The notes under the pieces: model-generated
Told to the model about the DNA's origin: nothing
The model's input: only the letters and a program-made list of their open reading frames with translations
The model's database searches: none
Made by a program: the position numbers and the translations under genes
In this document: in pieces, positions 52,435 to 60,257 of the stretch
Layout: every line of letters begins with the position of its first letter
How positions within the stretch are numbered: position 1 is the first letter of the stretch
Assembly: GCA_019353055.1 (NCBI GenBank)
Contig: JABAHL010000015.1
Coordinates: 1-60,257, forward strand
Reading direction: 5' to 3'
DNA: 60,257 bases
DNA from: Faucicola osloensis_C
Lineage (GTDB): Bacteria; Pseudomonadota; Gammaproteobacteria; Pseudomonadales; Moraxellaceae

Positions 52435-53316
52435 TTATGATAATTGATTTAAGGGAATTTTAAGGTAGTGTACGCCATTGTCTTCTGATTTTGGCAATTC
52501 ACCTGCATTGATGTTAACTTGTACCGATGGCAAAATCAAACGTGGCATTGCAAGTGTTTTGTCACGTTGGTTACGCATTCGTACAAATTCTGCTTTAGGC
52601 GTGCCTTGTTTGACATGAATGTTGCGTAATTTTTGCTCACCTACATAAACCGTTGCGATATGCTCACGCCCGCCCTTGGGTGGGTAATCATGGCAAAGAT
52701 ACAGCAGGGTATCATCGGGCAAGGCTAATAAACGCTGAATCGAGTCATACAAATCCTCGGCACTACCATGGGGAAAGTCACAGCGTGCAGAGCCGACATC
52801 AGGGGCAAAAATAGTATCACCGACGAATACCGCAATTTTTTCTTTGTCACCGCTTTTATCCGTCACTTTATATGCCATATCGGCTGGGGTATGACCCGGT
52901 ACATGCATGGCTGTAATGCTCAAATCACCCAGTGTTAACTCGCTGCCTTCCTCAGTCAAAATATCAAATTGACTGGCATCGGTGGCTAGATCGTCAAAGT
53001 TAAAAATGGTTTTAAAGGTTTTTTGCACCTTATCGATATATTTACCCATCACTATTTTACCGCCTAATTGCGCTTTGATATAAGGCGCGGACGATAAATG
53101 ATCGGCATGGGCGTGGGTTTCGATGATATAGTCCAAGCTCAACCCTTGTGATTTGACAAACCCAATGACCTCATTGGCATTGTCATAGCTAATTTTGCCG
53201 GCTGCGGGGTCAAAATCCAATACTGGGTCGATGATGGCACAGTGTTTGCTAGCTGTATCGACTAGAACGTGGGTAAAAGTTTCAGTGTCTTTGTCTAAAA
53301 AAGAATGAATGTTCAT
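52435..53316 (-). CDS. MBL-fold persulfide dioxygenase-like hydrolase (Blh/ETHE1 type)
   Basis: A 293-residue metallo-beta-lactamase fold protein. Metal ligands are H68, H70, D72 and H73 (THAHADHLS), H142 (VPGHTPADM), D167 (VGDTIF) and H209 (CHDY). The text DVGSARCDFPHGSAEDLYDSI is shared with ETHE1 and the Blh hydrolases, which oxidise glutathione persulfide to sulfite. It is divergent from a BigR-like regulator, the standard bigR-blh context. Unlike fused Blh proteins, it has no separate sulfurtransferase domain; a DUF442 protein is encoded nearby on the other strand instead. Confidence 0.88.
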   Translation of the reverse strand: MNIHSFLDKDTETFTHVLVDTASKHCAIIDPVLDFDPAAGKISYDNANEVIGFVKSQGLSLDYIIETHAHADHLSSAPYIKAQLGGKIVMGKYIDKVQKTFKTIFNFDDLATDASQFDILTEEGSELTLGDLSITAMHVPGHTPADMAYKVTDKSGDKEKIAVFVGDTIFAPDVGSARCDFPHGSAEDLYDSIQRLLALPDDTLLYLCHDYPPKGGREHIATVYVGEQKLRNIHVKQGTPKAEFVRMRNQRDKTLAMPRLILPSVQVNINAGELPKSEDNGVHYLKIPLNQLS

Positions 53317-53430
53317 AAGTCTTCCTGTTATCTAAAAACGCTTTTGGCATATCTTTATGGCAATTTCAACTGAAAAAACACTTTATACTTTTGTATAATA
53401 GCCGCATTGCAAGGCGTTGCTCAATTTATT

Positions 53431-53463
53431 ATATTATTTTATAATATGTTTTTCAATATATTG
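53431..53463. promoter_or_regulatory. Candidate BigR-type operator in the divergent region
   Basis: Two AT-rich palindromes lie in the 257-bp divergent gap: ATATTAT-TTT-ATAATAT (53431-53447, perfect arms) and CAATATATTG (53454-53463). BigR/SqrR proteins are known to bind AT-rich palindromes like these. A TATAAT at 53394-53399 lies just upstream for the plus-strand gene. Binding here is inferred. Confidence 0.6.
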
Positions 53464-53573
53464 TATTGGCGCAAACGTTTATTGATTTTAAAATTATGTG
53501 ATAAGTTTGATGGTAGCAGCACTTAGTATCAGGCATTGCGTATCAGCCATCAAAATACCTTGGGGGAAAAGTC

Positions 53574-53924
53574 ATGTCTGAAATTGCCGAACCGCAGTCC
53601 GATGCGCCTGTGTCGATGGATGCAACCATGCTCGATCAAATGCACGCTGCTGCAGGAAAAGCCAGCCAGTTGTTAAAGTCGTTATCTCATCCTGACCGCT
53701 TGATGCTGCTGTGTCAATTGACGCAAGGTGAGCATTGTGTGAGCCAGCTTGAAGAGAAAGTGGGACTGGGTCAACCAAGTCTGTCGCAGCAATTGGGGAT
53801 TTTGCGTAAAGATGGTTTGGTCAACACCCGCCGCGAGGGCAAACAAATCTATTATTCAGTCGCCAGTGAGGATGCCTTAGCAATCCTCAATGTACTGTAT
53901 GATCGCTTTTGTCAGACAAAATAA
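53574..53924 (+). CDS. ArsR/SmtB-family regulator, BigR/SqrR-like
   Basis: A 116-residue winged-helix repressor. Recognition helix region LGQPSLSQQLGILRKDGLV (about 65-83). Cys47 (RLMLLCQLTQGE) and Cys113 near the C-terminus (YDRFCQTK) match the redox pair that in BigR and SqrR forms a disulfide or persulfide bridge and releases DNA. Cys55 is an extra cysteine. No arsenic or zinc CxC motif is present. It should therefore sense reactive sulfur and control both the hydrolase and the downstream transporter. ATG 53574 follows a GGGGGAA site. Confidence 0.88.
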   Translation: MSEIAEPQSDAPVSMDATMLDQMHAAAGKASQLLKSLSHPDRLMLLCQLTQGEHCVSQLEEKVGLGQPSLSQQLGILRKDGLVNTRREGKQIYYSVASEDALAILNVLYDRFCQTK

Positions 53925-54002
53925 TTAAATCTATAACTGACCAATCTGCTAGTTTAATGGACGCTAACTTATTGGAATAACCACTTTATCGGGATAACCA
54001 CC

Positions 54003-55718
54003 TTGCCATTACATTTAGCCAACTTGCGACGATTACCCCACTGGGTAACGCACTATAACAAGGCAAATCTCAGTCAAGATTTGTTGGCGGGCATTATCGT
54101 GGGTATTTTGGTGATTCCGCAAAGTTTAGGTTATGCCATGCTATCAGGATTACCCCCTGTATATGGGTTATACTCAGCGATTGTGCCGGTACTGGTGTAT
54201 GCGTGGATTGGCGCAAGCTCGGTCAATGCCGTCGGTCCTGTGGCAATTACGGCGATTATGACGGCACAAGCGCTGCAGCCCTATAACGAATTACCGCCGA
54301 TGCATTATGCCATTATGGCGTCGTTTTTGGCGCTGATAACAGGGGCACTGTTGTGGCTAGCAAGCGTGTTTCGGCTCGGCTGGATTACCCAGTTTATTAG
54401 CCGTGGCGTGACGGCAGGGTTTATTAGTGGCGCGGCAATTTTGATTTTGGTCGGGCAAATAAAATATGTGACGGGTATCGCGATCAGTGGCAATTCACTG
54501 CTAGAGAATGTTGAAACTTTTCTGTTTCATCGCCGTGAGTTGCACGTGCCCACCTTGATGGTCGGCGTTGCGGCATTCACTGTACTGTTTATCAACCGCT
54601 ATTATCTTAAAACTTGGCTCAAGCCTTTATTGGCTGCCAAAGTCATTGAGGTCATCACGCGTATGTTACCCCTTGGGGTACTGGCAATCGGTATTATCGC
54701 CAGTCAAGTTGGCAATTTTGCCGCTATCGGTATTCGCACGGTGGCGGATGTACCCAGTGGTTTGCCGCATTTTGTGCTGCCGTTTTATCAGATTTCGCCC
54801 GTTGAACTCATTAATTTATTACCTGCAGCCGGATTGATGGCACTGATTGCATTTGTCTCTAGCAACTCGGTTGCCAGCTCATTTGCCCGACAACGCCATG
54901 AGGCTTACGATGCCAACCTAGAACTCAAAGGCTTGGGCGTTGCCAATATCGCAGGTGCGTTTTTTCAGTCGTTTACCATTGTCGGTGGCTTCTCACGCAC
55001 CGCGGTAAATGTCGATGCGGGCGCGCAAAGTCCGCTTGCCAGTATGCTATCGGTACTGGTGATGGCATTGGTGCTGCTGTTTTTTAGCCAAACTTTAGAG
55101 CCACTGCCCTACGCGATATTGGGTGCTATTATCATGTCAGTGATTATCAGTATGATTGATGTGCAAACACTCAAGCAAGCGCTGCGCTATGACAAACTCG
55201 ATGCGCTGGCATTTGGCGTGGCACTCACAGGTGTGTTATTGTTTGGGCTAAATGTTGGCTTGGTGGCGGGGCTGTTTGCCTCCTTTGCAGGCCTGATTTG
55301 GCAAGCCAGCCACCCGCATATGGCGATTGTGGGTCAAATTGGTGATACCGGGCATTTTCGTAATGTTGCACGCCATGCAGTGACCCAGTTTGATGATTTG
55401 TTGATCATTCGCATTGATGAAAGCCTGTTTTATGGTAATGCCCAGTCCGTGCTACAGTTTATTGAGCAGGCGATTGCCAGTCATTCACAGACCAAAAATC
55501 TGGTGCTGATGTTGTCGGCAGTCAATCATATCGATTTGACGGCACAAGATATGCTCATCAATCTAAACCAAAATTTGGCAGCTCAAGCTATCACCCTACA
55601 TTTTTCGGAAGTCAAAGGGCCTGTGATGGATGTGATTGAAAAAACCGATGTGATTCAAAAATTAACCGGCAAGGTATTTTTAAGTACGCAACAAGCCGTT
55701 AAACAATTAACCCAATAA
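54003..55718 (+). CDS. SulP-family anion transporter with STAS domain
   Basis: A 571-residue inner-membrane protein. The N-terminal SulP/Sulfate_transp domain has about 10-14 spans, with the signatures GIIVGILVIPQSLGYAMLSGLPPVYGLY and SRTAVNVDAGAQSPLAS. A C-terminal cytoplasmic STAS domain begins at about 440 (FDDLLIIRIDESLFYGNAQSVLQF). SulP proteins carry sulfate or bicarbonate. Sulfate or sulfite is suggested by the neighbouring sulfur genes, but specificity cannot be read. The start is TTG 54003; there is no better in-frame ATG. It lies 78 bases after the regulator on the same strand, probably one operon. Confidence 0.88.
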   Translation: MPLHLANLRRLPHWVTHYNKANLSQDLLAGIIVGILVIPQSLGYAMLSGLPPVYGLYSAIVPVLVYAWIGASSVNAVGPVAITAIMTAQALQPYNELPPMHYAIMASFLALITGALLWLASVFRLGWITQFISRGVTAGFISGAAILILVGQIKYVTGIAISGNSLLENVETFLFHRRELHVPTLMVGVAAFTVLFINRYYLKTWLKPLLAAKVIEVITRMLPLGVLAIGIIASQVGNFAAIGIRTVADVPSGLPHFVLPFYQISPVELINLLPAAGLMALIAFVSSNSVASSFARQRHEAYDANLELKGLGVANIAGAFFQSFTIVGGFSRTAVNVDAGAQSPLASMLSVLVMALVLLFFSQTLEPLPYAILGAIIMSVIISMIDVQTLKQALRYDKLDALAFGVALTGVLLFGLNVGLVAGLFASFAGLIWQASHPHMAIVGQIGDTGHFRNVARHAVTQFDDLLIIRIDESLFYGNAQSVLQFIEQAIASHSQTKNLVLMLSAVNHIDLTAQDMLINLNQNLAAQAITLHFSEVKGPVMDVIEKTDVIQKLTGKVFLSTQQAVKQLTQ

Positions 55719-55793
55719 ATATACTTGTCGCAGTCAGTAAAAACATGAATAATCAACGCTAACTTTATCGCTAACTTTATAAGGAAACACAAC

Positions 55794-56126
55794 ATGCCAA
55801 ACAATACTGTTTTTTATGGTCAAATTGAGCCACAGCAAGTTGCTCAAATCGGGGCGCAAGGTTTTAAAACCATCATCAACAACCGCCCCGATGGCGAAGA
55901 ACCCAACCAACCACTACAAACAGATATCGCTACTAAAGCACAGCAAGCAGGGCTTGCTTATCATTATCTACCGGTCGTTGGTGGTCAATTAACCCGTGAG
56001 CAAGTTGAACAGTTTGCCGAGATTTTTAATCAAGCAGAAAAACCCGTGTTTATGTTCTGTCGTTCGGGCAACCGCTCAAACGTGTTATTCCAGTCTGCCA
56101 AACAGCTTGATTTGCTAGACGACTAA
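55794..56126 (+). CDS. DUF442 (TIGR01244) phosphatase/sulfurtransferase-like protein
   Basis: A 110-residue protein of the DUF442 family, a dual-specificity-phosphatase-like fold. In Blh proteins this domain is fused to the persulfide dioxygenase, or it is free beside it. The active loop is FCRSGNRS with Cys89 and Arg94 (C-x4-R). The spacing is rhodanese-like rather than the C-x5-R of phosphatases, in accord with a sulfurtransferase role. The N-terminus (FYGQIEPQQVAQIGAQGFKTIINNRPDGEE) is family-typical. A good AAGGAAA site precedes ATG 55794. Confidence 0.85.
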   Translation: MPNNTVFYGQIEPQQVAQIGAQGFKTIINNRPDGEEPNQPLQTDIATKAQQAGLAYHYLPVVGGQLTREQVEQFAEIFNQAEKPVFMFCRSGNRSNVLFQSAKQLDLLDD

Positions 56127-56144
56127 TCCTTTTTAGTGAAAGCC

Positions 56145-56606
56145 ATGACAGCAAAAATCACCCTGTGGATAGACGCTGACGCAATTCCCAATATTGCCAA
56201 GCAAATCATCATCAAAACCGCGCAGCGCACCCAGACGCCCACAATTTTTGTCGCCAATCGCGGCATTGCTTTACCGCGGTTGCCAGTTTTGCAGATGACA
56301 GTGGTCGAAGGCGGTTTTGACAAAGCGGATGACTATATCGCAGCGCACTGTGTAGCGGGCGACGTGGTCATCACAAGTGATATCCCACTTGCCAATGACT
56401 GCATTGAAAAAGGCGCCAAGGTAGTCACCTCTCGCGGTTTTGTGTATGACAAAGACAACATCAAGCAAAAGCTTAATATGCGCGATTTTATGGATACCAT
56501 GCGCAGTACGGGCGTGTTAGAACCTTCACAGCAAGGCGGACAAGCGCCCTATAGTGACAAAGACAAACAAGCCTTTGCCAATATTTTAAATGCTTGGATT
56601 CGCTAG
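56145..56606 (+). CDS. YaiI/YqxD family protein (UPF0178)
   Basis: A 153-residue protein of unknown function conserved across bacteria. The text WIDADAIPN at the N-terminus, FDKADDYIAAHCVAGDVVITSDIPLA and MRDFMDTMRSTG match E. coli YaiI. The conserved Asp residues resemble a PIN-like nuclease core, but activity has not been settled in my knowledge. ATG 56145 aligns with the family; a GTG nine bases earlier is also in frame. It abuts the next gene, so the two are probably translated together. Confidence 0.88.
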   Translation: MTAKITLWIDADAIPNIAKQIIIKTAQRTQTPTIFVANRGIALPRLPVLQMTVVEGGFDKADDYIAAHCVAGDVVITSDIPLANDCIEKGAKVVTSRGFVYDKDNIKQKLNMRDFMDTMRSTGVLEPSQQGGQAPYSDKDKQAFANILNAWIR

Positions 56607-56612
56607 TTGATT

Positions 56613-57296
56613 ATGCTAAACCCTATTAGTGCTATTAAGTTATTGTATCAACTGGAAAATCACCCCGAACCACTGGGTGTCAGTCAGGCGATGATTGAGC
56701 AAAATGAGCAGGCCTTGGGCGTTCAATTACCTGCAGGTTTGTATCATTATTTATTGGCTTTAGGCAATATTGCTAGTCTCAATAGTGGCTTTAATCACCT
56801 TGGCTTATTGCCGTTACAACGCTTGGGCGACCATCTCGTCATTGGCAAAACCTGCGATAACGACGGCGTTTGGGGCATTCATATAGATGCCCTAAGCCCA
56901 AAAAAGCAGCATAACCCGATGGTGCAAATGAGCCGCAACTTTGATGCGATTGAACAAAGCGAAATTCACTGGTTTGATGAATTACCGTTAGCGGAGTTCT
57001 TACTGGCGCAAGCGATTGTCAATGGCGTCAATGGGGGATTAAAACACCATGCCCAACTGTATGATTTTGATGGACAATCGATTCCAGCTGATTTGAGTGA
57101 AAAATTACAGCATATCGCCAGTGAAATCATTGAACTGCGGCAGCCGCATGAGCGCTATTTTCAAGCCGAAGATTTTGGCGTGGTGATGTTATTAGGGATG
57201 GATGAGTCTATTCCCAATGCCTTTATGATTGCTTCGCAGGATGAACACAAATTCAATGACTACATCTATCAATTAGCGATTGGATTTGAACATTGA
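56613..57296 (+). CDS. SUKH/SMI1-like protein of unknown role
   Basis: A 227-residue soluble protein. The N-terminal text IEQNEQALGVQLPAGLYHYLLALGNIASLNSGFNHLGLLPLQRL resembles SMI1/KNR4 (SUKH) domains, which begin with a helix followed by LP-x-x-x-x-x-L-x-x-x-G-N. SUKH proteins often serve as immunity proteins to toxins, but no toxin gene is adjacent. ATG 56613 lies six bases after the YaiI stop; an in-frame TTG at 56607 is an alternative. The match is by eye and weak. Confidence 0.6.
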   Translation: MLNPISAIKLLYQLENHPEPLGVSQAMIEQNEQALGVQLPAGLYHYLLALGNIASLNSGFNHLGLLPLQRLGDHLVIGKTCDNDGVWGIHIDALSPKKQHNPMVQMSRNFDAIEQSEIHWFDELPLAEFLLAQAIVNGVNGGLKHHAQLYDFDGQSIPADLSEKLQHIASEIIELRQPHERYFQAEDFGVVMLLGMDESIPNAFMIASQDEHKFNDYIYQLAIGFEH

Positions 57297-57309
57297 CCTA
57301 AAAATAGCC

Positions 57310-57789
57310 TTATGACGACTTAGCAAACCATTTTTGTCCAAACATAAAAAGCGATACGCCCACCAGCATCAATACAATCCCCAAAAATTTACTCCAATGC
57401 AGGGTTTTAACAGGCATACCAAATAAACCCAAGCTATCCACCACCATGCCCATGACCAGCTGACCTAAAATAAATAAAAACACCGTATTGGCAACACCGA
57501 TTTTTGGCGCTAAAAAAATCGACGCAAAAACAAAAAACGCGCCCAGTGCACCGCCAAGCCATTTCCACCAATCACTGATTTGCATGTCTGATAGACCCGA
57601 TTGTACCGCTTGCCAATCAACAAATAGCAAAGACACCAAGCACAATAATAGCGCGCCAACCGTAAACGATACAAATGCTGCCATTAGCGGTTGACCACCA
57701 AACATTGCACCCAATCTAGTATTAATCGCTGCTTGAATCGGGATACCCAAGCCTGCCACCAGCCCCAAAAATAAATGCCAAACTTTCAT
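57310..57789 (-). CDS. DMT-family transporter, YdcZ (DUF606) type
   Basis: A 159-residue membrane protein with about five hydrophobic segments. The phrase GLGIPIQAAINTRLGAMFGGQPLMAAFVSFTVGALLL is typical of DUF606. These are half-length relatives of drug/metabolite exporters that probably pair. The substrate is unknown. It is convergent with the SUKH-like gene, with 13 bases between the stops. Confidence 0.88.
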   Translation of the reverse strand: MKVWHLFLGLVAGLGIPIQAAINTRLGAMFGGQPLMAAFVSFTVGALLLCLVSLLFVDWQAVQSGLSDMQISDWWKWLGGALGAFFVFASIFLAPKIGVANTVFLFILGQLVMGMVVDSLGLFGMPVKTLHWSKFLGIVLMLVGVSLFMFGQKWFAKSS

Positions 57790-57819
57790 ATCAATTCCTA
57801 TTTTTTGAGTTCACTGCTG

Positions 57820-58785
57820 TTAGGCGTGAGGGGTGGGTAAAGCGATGATATCGCGGATATGGGTTTTGTTCGTTTTAATCATCAGCAGTCGATCGATGCC
57901 AAGCGCAATGCCACTACAAGCTGGCAGGGCATCACAAGCTGCCAGCAGATTCTCGTCAATTGGCATCACAGGTAGCCCGCGTTTTTTACGCGCCACATTG
58001 TCTTCATCAAAGCGCAGACGCAGCGCTTGTCCATCAGCCAGCTCATCATACGCATTGGCGATTTCAAGACCATTGATATACAGCTCAAAGCGTCTAGCCA
58101 CCCGATTGCCGTCTTTGTCTGTGACTGTCTTGGCAAGCGCGGCAGTGGCGACAGGATAATCATAGATGAGTGTCGGTAGCGCTTTTCCCAAATTAGGCTC
58201 CACCAAATGGCTAAATAACAAATCTAACCAGCCTTGGTGATCGTCTCCCAAATCAATGTTAAGACCATTATCTTTGGCGATGGCTTTGAGGGTATCGCAA
58301 CTGGCATTGAAGGGATGAATTTTAACAAAATCCATAAAGGCATCCACATAGCGATAATGGTCAAAAATCACCGGATAGCCGAGTACCGCGGACACCAAAT
58401 CATTGGTTTCTTTTGCCAGTTCATCCAAACTAAAATTGGGACGATACCATTCAAGCATGGTAAATTCAATGTTGTGGCGGCTGCCAATTTCGTTGTCGCG
58501 AAACACGGGGCAAATCTGGTACATCGGCACTTGCCAAGCTGCCAATAGACGCTTCATGGCAAATTCGGGTGAGGTGTGCAGATAGTAGGTTGTTGGATGG
58601 TCACCCACAGTGACATTGCTAGAGACGGATTGCAAAAATATATCGGTATTGCCCGCCTGTGACATCACTGGGGTTTGTACTTCTAGCACCTGTCGCTCGG
58701 CAAAAAACTGGCGAATGGTAGTATACATCTGAGCACGGGCTTGGGCGGTTTGTAGGGTGCAAGTAGGTTGATAAGTGGTTGACAT
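57820..58785 (-). CDS. epmA: EF-P lysine lysyltransferase EpmA
   Basis: A 321-residue class II lysyl-tRNA synthetase-like enzyme without an anticodon-binding domain, which beta-lysylates elongation factor P. Motif 2 is FRDNEIGSRHNIEFTMLEWYR (about 94-114) and motif 3 is GIALGIDRLLMI near the end. The 321 residues match EpmA (about 325) and are far shorter than LysS. epmB and efp are not in the window. It is read in the same direction as pdxB but lies beyond its terminator. Confidence 0.95.
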   Translation of the reverse strand: MSTTYQPTCTLQTAQARAQMYTTIRQFFAERQVLEVQTPVMSQAGNTDIFLQSVSSNVTVGDHPTTYYLHTSPEFAMKRLLAAWQVPMYQICPVFRDNEIGSRHNIEFTMLEWYRPNFSLDELAKETNDLVSAVLGYPVIFDHYRYVDAFMDFVKIHPFNASCDTLKAIAKDNGLNIDLGDDHQGWLDLLFSHLVEPNLGKALPTLIYDYPVATAALAKTVTDKDGNRVARRFELYINGLEIANAYDELADGQALRLRFDEDNVARKKRGLPVMPIDENLLAACDALPACSGIALGIDRLLMIKTNKTHIRDIIALPTPHA

Positions 58786-58832
58786 AGCAGTTTGGATAGT
58801 TGGATTTGCGACAATATTAGCAGACCCAAAAA

Positions 58833-58866
58833 AAATAGCCAGTATTTTCCCATACTGGCTATTTTT
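58833..58866 (-). terminator. Terminator after pdxB
   Basis: AATAGCCAGTAT (58834-58845) and ATACTGGCTATT (58852-58863) form a 12-bp stem with T-tracts on both strands. On the minus strand it follows the pdxB stop by about 30 bases. Confidence 0.9.
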
Positions 58867-58892
58867 GCTTTATGTCATGGTGAACATTTTTA

Positions 58893-59996
58893 TCAAATTT
58901 TAAACACGTATGATTGCCATTCACGGCGCAGCGGATAATTTTTACGCAGGTTATCGAAGTCTTTGCCTTCAATATCACCGTTTGCATTTGCCACACTACG
59001 TAAACGCTTGTCATCGGCTTTGATATCATACATCACAGGAATTTTATTGAGCAGTTGGTGGCGCTCGTGGTCTTTGAGTGGGTTATGCACTTTTTGAAAC
59101 AGTGGCACTTCAGCTGGCATCAAGGTATGAAAATCAACCGTTGGGGCAACCTGTAAATAGTTGCATAAGGCATTGTAGACAAACTGTGTGCCCCTAAGTT
59201 TACCTTCTAGGGTATAACCGGCAATATGCGGGGTGACGATACTACAGGCTTTGAGCAGCTCTGCATCGATATTGGGCTCGTGTTCAAACACATCGAGTAC
59301 ACACACATTCGGGCTTGCGACAATATCATCACGACCGAGCACTTCACCGCGCGAGGTATTGATGATGATGGCAGTGTCGGATACGGTTTGCCAGCGTGCT
59401 TGGGTCATCAGATAGTCGTGATGGGTGGGATATGAGCTGTTGTGCGCATGCGTCAGCGGCACGTGAAAGCTAATCACATTGCTTTCTTGCAGTACAGTTT
59501 CAAGTTTGGCGTTGTTGACTACCGACGGTGGTTTGAGTGGGTCATAGCCCAGCACATTCCAGCCATAGGAAATCGCATATTGCGCTAGCGTATTACCGAT
59601 ATTGCCCACCCCAATAATCCCAAGGTTGATGGGTTTGAATAAATAGTCAGGGCGCAAATTGGCAATCGCTGCCACCACATATTGGGCAACCGAATGTTTA
59701 CTACAGCCAGCGGCATGGGCAAAAATGATGCCGCGCTTGGCAAGGTACTCCACATCGACATGGTCGATGCCGATGGTGGCACTACCAACAAATTTGACGC
59801 TTTTATTGTTGTCTAATAACAGCTTGTTGACAGGCGTGACGGAACGTACCAGCAAAATATCAGGCTGATGCTCATCTATCACAGCCGCGTCAATCTCACG
59901 CCCTGCCATCGTAATCAATTCGATGGGTCGCCCTAAAGTGTGTTCATTAAAAAAATCGCTTAAATGAGCAATATTGCCATCAGCAATAATTTTCAT
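58893..59996 (-). CDS. pdxB: Erythronate-4-phosphate dehydrogenase PdxB
   Basis: A 367-residue NAD-dependent D-2-hydroxyacid dehydrogenase of pyridoxal phosphate synthesis. The dinucleotide fold is NLGIIGVGNIGNTLAQY. The catalytic Arg is in INTSRGEV, with Glu in FEHEPN and His in TPHIAGYTLEGK. The C-terminal dimerisation region after about residue 290 is the feature that separates PdxB from other D-hydroxyacid dehydrogenases. It probably forms a single-gene unit. Confidence 0.94.
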   Translation of the reverse strand: MKIIADGNIAHLSDFFNEHTLGRPIELITMAGREIDAAVIDEHQPDILLVRSVTPVNKLLLDNNKSVKFVGSATIGIDHVDVEYLAKRGIIFAHAAGCSKHSVAQYVVAAIANLRPDYLFKPINLGIIGVGNIGNTLAQYAISYGWNVLGYDPLKPPSVVNNAKLETVLQESNVISFHVPLTHAHNSSYPTHHDYLMTQARWQTVSDTAIIINTSRGEVLGRDDIVASPNVCVLDVFEHEPNIDAELLKACSIVTPHIAGYTLEGKLRGTQFVYNALCNYLQVAPTVDFHTLMPAEVPLFQKVHNPLKDHERHQLLNKIPVMYDIKADDKRLRSVANANGDIEGKDFDNLRKNYPLRREWQSYVFKI

Positions 59997-60094
59997 ATTG
60001 TATCCCTATCTTTCTTTTTGTTGTCATCATCCAACTTACAGACCGTTAGCATAACAAATTTTTATGACCTTTTGATGCGTATGCTGACTTTTTT

Positions 60095-60160
60095 CAATTG
60101 ACTTCCTCCCCTCCCTATCGTTCGGGGATTCCTTCTGCAAGACGGTCAAGCCCGACCGCA
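60095..60160 (-). ncRNA. Candidate omega-RNA (reRNA) 3' scaffold and element right end
   Basis: The tnpB 3' end and the bases after it fold: CGGTC/GACCG around GGGCTT (60143-60158), and TCCCC (60107-60111) pairs with GGGGA (60124-60128). In IS200/IS605 elements the omega-RNA overlaps the tnpB 3' end and runs out past the right end, where the flanking 15-20 bases act as guide. The right end is probably near the text GGAAGTCAA (about 60096-60105). It is inferred from family knowledge. Confidence 0.45.
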
Positions 60161-60257
60161 AGAATGTTCCGACTGGCATTAATATCTCTATCATGCCATG
60201 TGCCACACATTGCACAAGTCCATTCTCTTATTCGCAAGCCTGCTCTACCTTTCGGAC
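60115..60257 (-). CDS. TnpB (IS200/IS605-type) C-terminus, partial
   Basis: The minus strand is open for 46 codons from the window edge to TAG 60115-60117. It ends with RIREWTCAMCGTWHDRDINA then SRNILAVGLDRLAEGIPER. CAMCG and HDRDINASRNI are the zinc-ribbon half and last RuvC motif (the catalytic Asp in RD-x-N) of TnpB. TnpB is an RNA-guided nuclease encoded by IS200/IS605 elements and is the ancestor of Cas12. The gene begins beyond the window. It faces leftwards, towards pdxB. Confidence 0.9.
   Translation of the reverse strand, partial: PKGRAGLRIREWTCAMCGTWHDRDINASRNILAVGLDRLAEGIPER

Overview
The window looks like chromosome of a gammaproteobacterium of the family Moraxellaceae, most simply a Moraxella or Psychrobacter relative. 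The species is a guess. The basis is synteny and protein similarity: ponA//pilMNOPQ-aroKB-SPOR, trpF-ydfG-trpB-trpA-accD-folC-SPOR, and secE-nusG-rplKAJL-rpoBC, in DNA of moderate GC. Most of the window is ordinary housekeeping DNA. Accessory DNA is confined to the two ends, one insertion site near 7.0-8.4 kb and a few single genes.

Layout. 1-2055 is a strikingly AT-rich segment with the first codons of a transposase, a tandem repeat and one unrecognised gene; it ends exactly at the 3' end of tRNA-Arg(CCG). 2.2-6.95 kb holds a periplasmic cytochrome c, a two-gene ABC exporter, queF and nagZ. 7.07-8.38 kb is an insertion hotspot: a MITE-like element with IS630-type ends, then an intact-looking IS630 element whose transposase needs a -1 frameshift. 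A tRNA-Pro/Arg/His operon, nadA and a lipid-linked sugar flippase follow. 12.1-18.2 kb is the gltBD glutamate synthase pair. 18.4-26.7 kb is pilMNOPQ-aroK-aroB plus a SPOR/DamX-like gene, divergent from the PBP1a gene ponA. 29.7-43.2 kb is the transcription/translation block, read on the minus strand from tRNA-Trp to rpoC. 43.3-51.9 kb is a DUF2726 gene, a DedD-like SPOR/LysM protein, folC, accD, and trpA/trpB/trpF with two inserted genes (an HNH nuclease-like gene and ydfG). 52.0-56.1 kb is a candidate sulfide/persulfide-handling cluster: a DUF2892 protein and a persulfide dioxygenase-like hydrolase on one strand, a BigR-type ArsR regulator, a SulP transporter and a DUF442 phosphatase/sulfurtransferase-like protein on the other. 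56.1-60.0 kb has a YaiI-family gene, an unknown gene, a YdcZ-type permease, epmA and pdxB. The last 143 bases are the 3' end of a TnpB gene running off the window.

How the genes work together. PilMNOPQ form the alignment complex and secretin of a type IV pilus. gltBD assimilates ammonia. aroK/aroB and the trp genes act in the shikimate-tryptophan route. accD and folC supply malonyl-CoA and folate. The 52-56 kb cluster probably responds to reactive sulfur through the regulator's conserved cysteine pair.

No clear new defence system or CRISPR array was found. The sites most worth a second look are the AT-rich orphan gene beside tRNA-Arg, the HNH gene inside trpBA, the hairpin whose T-tract touches the aroK start codon, the near-perfect palindrome before ydfG, the sulfur cluster with its tailed DUF2892 protein, and the TnpB/omega-RNA end.
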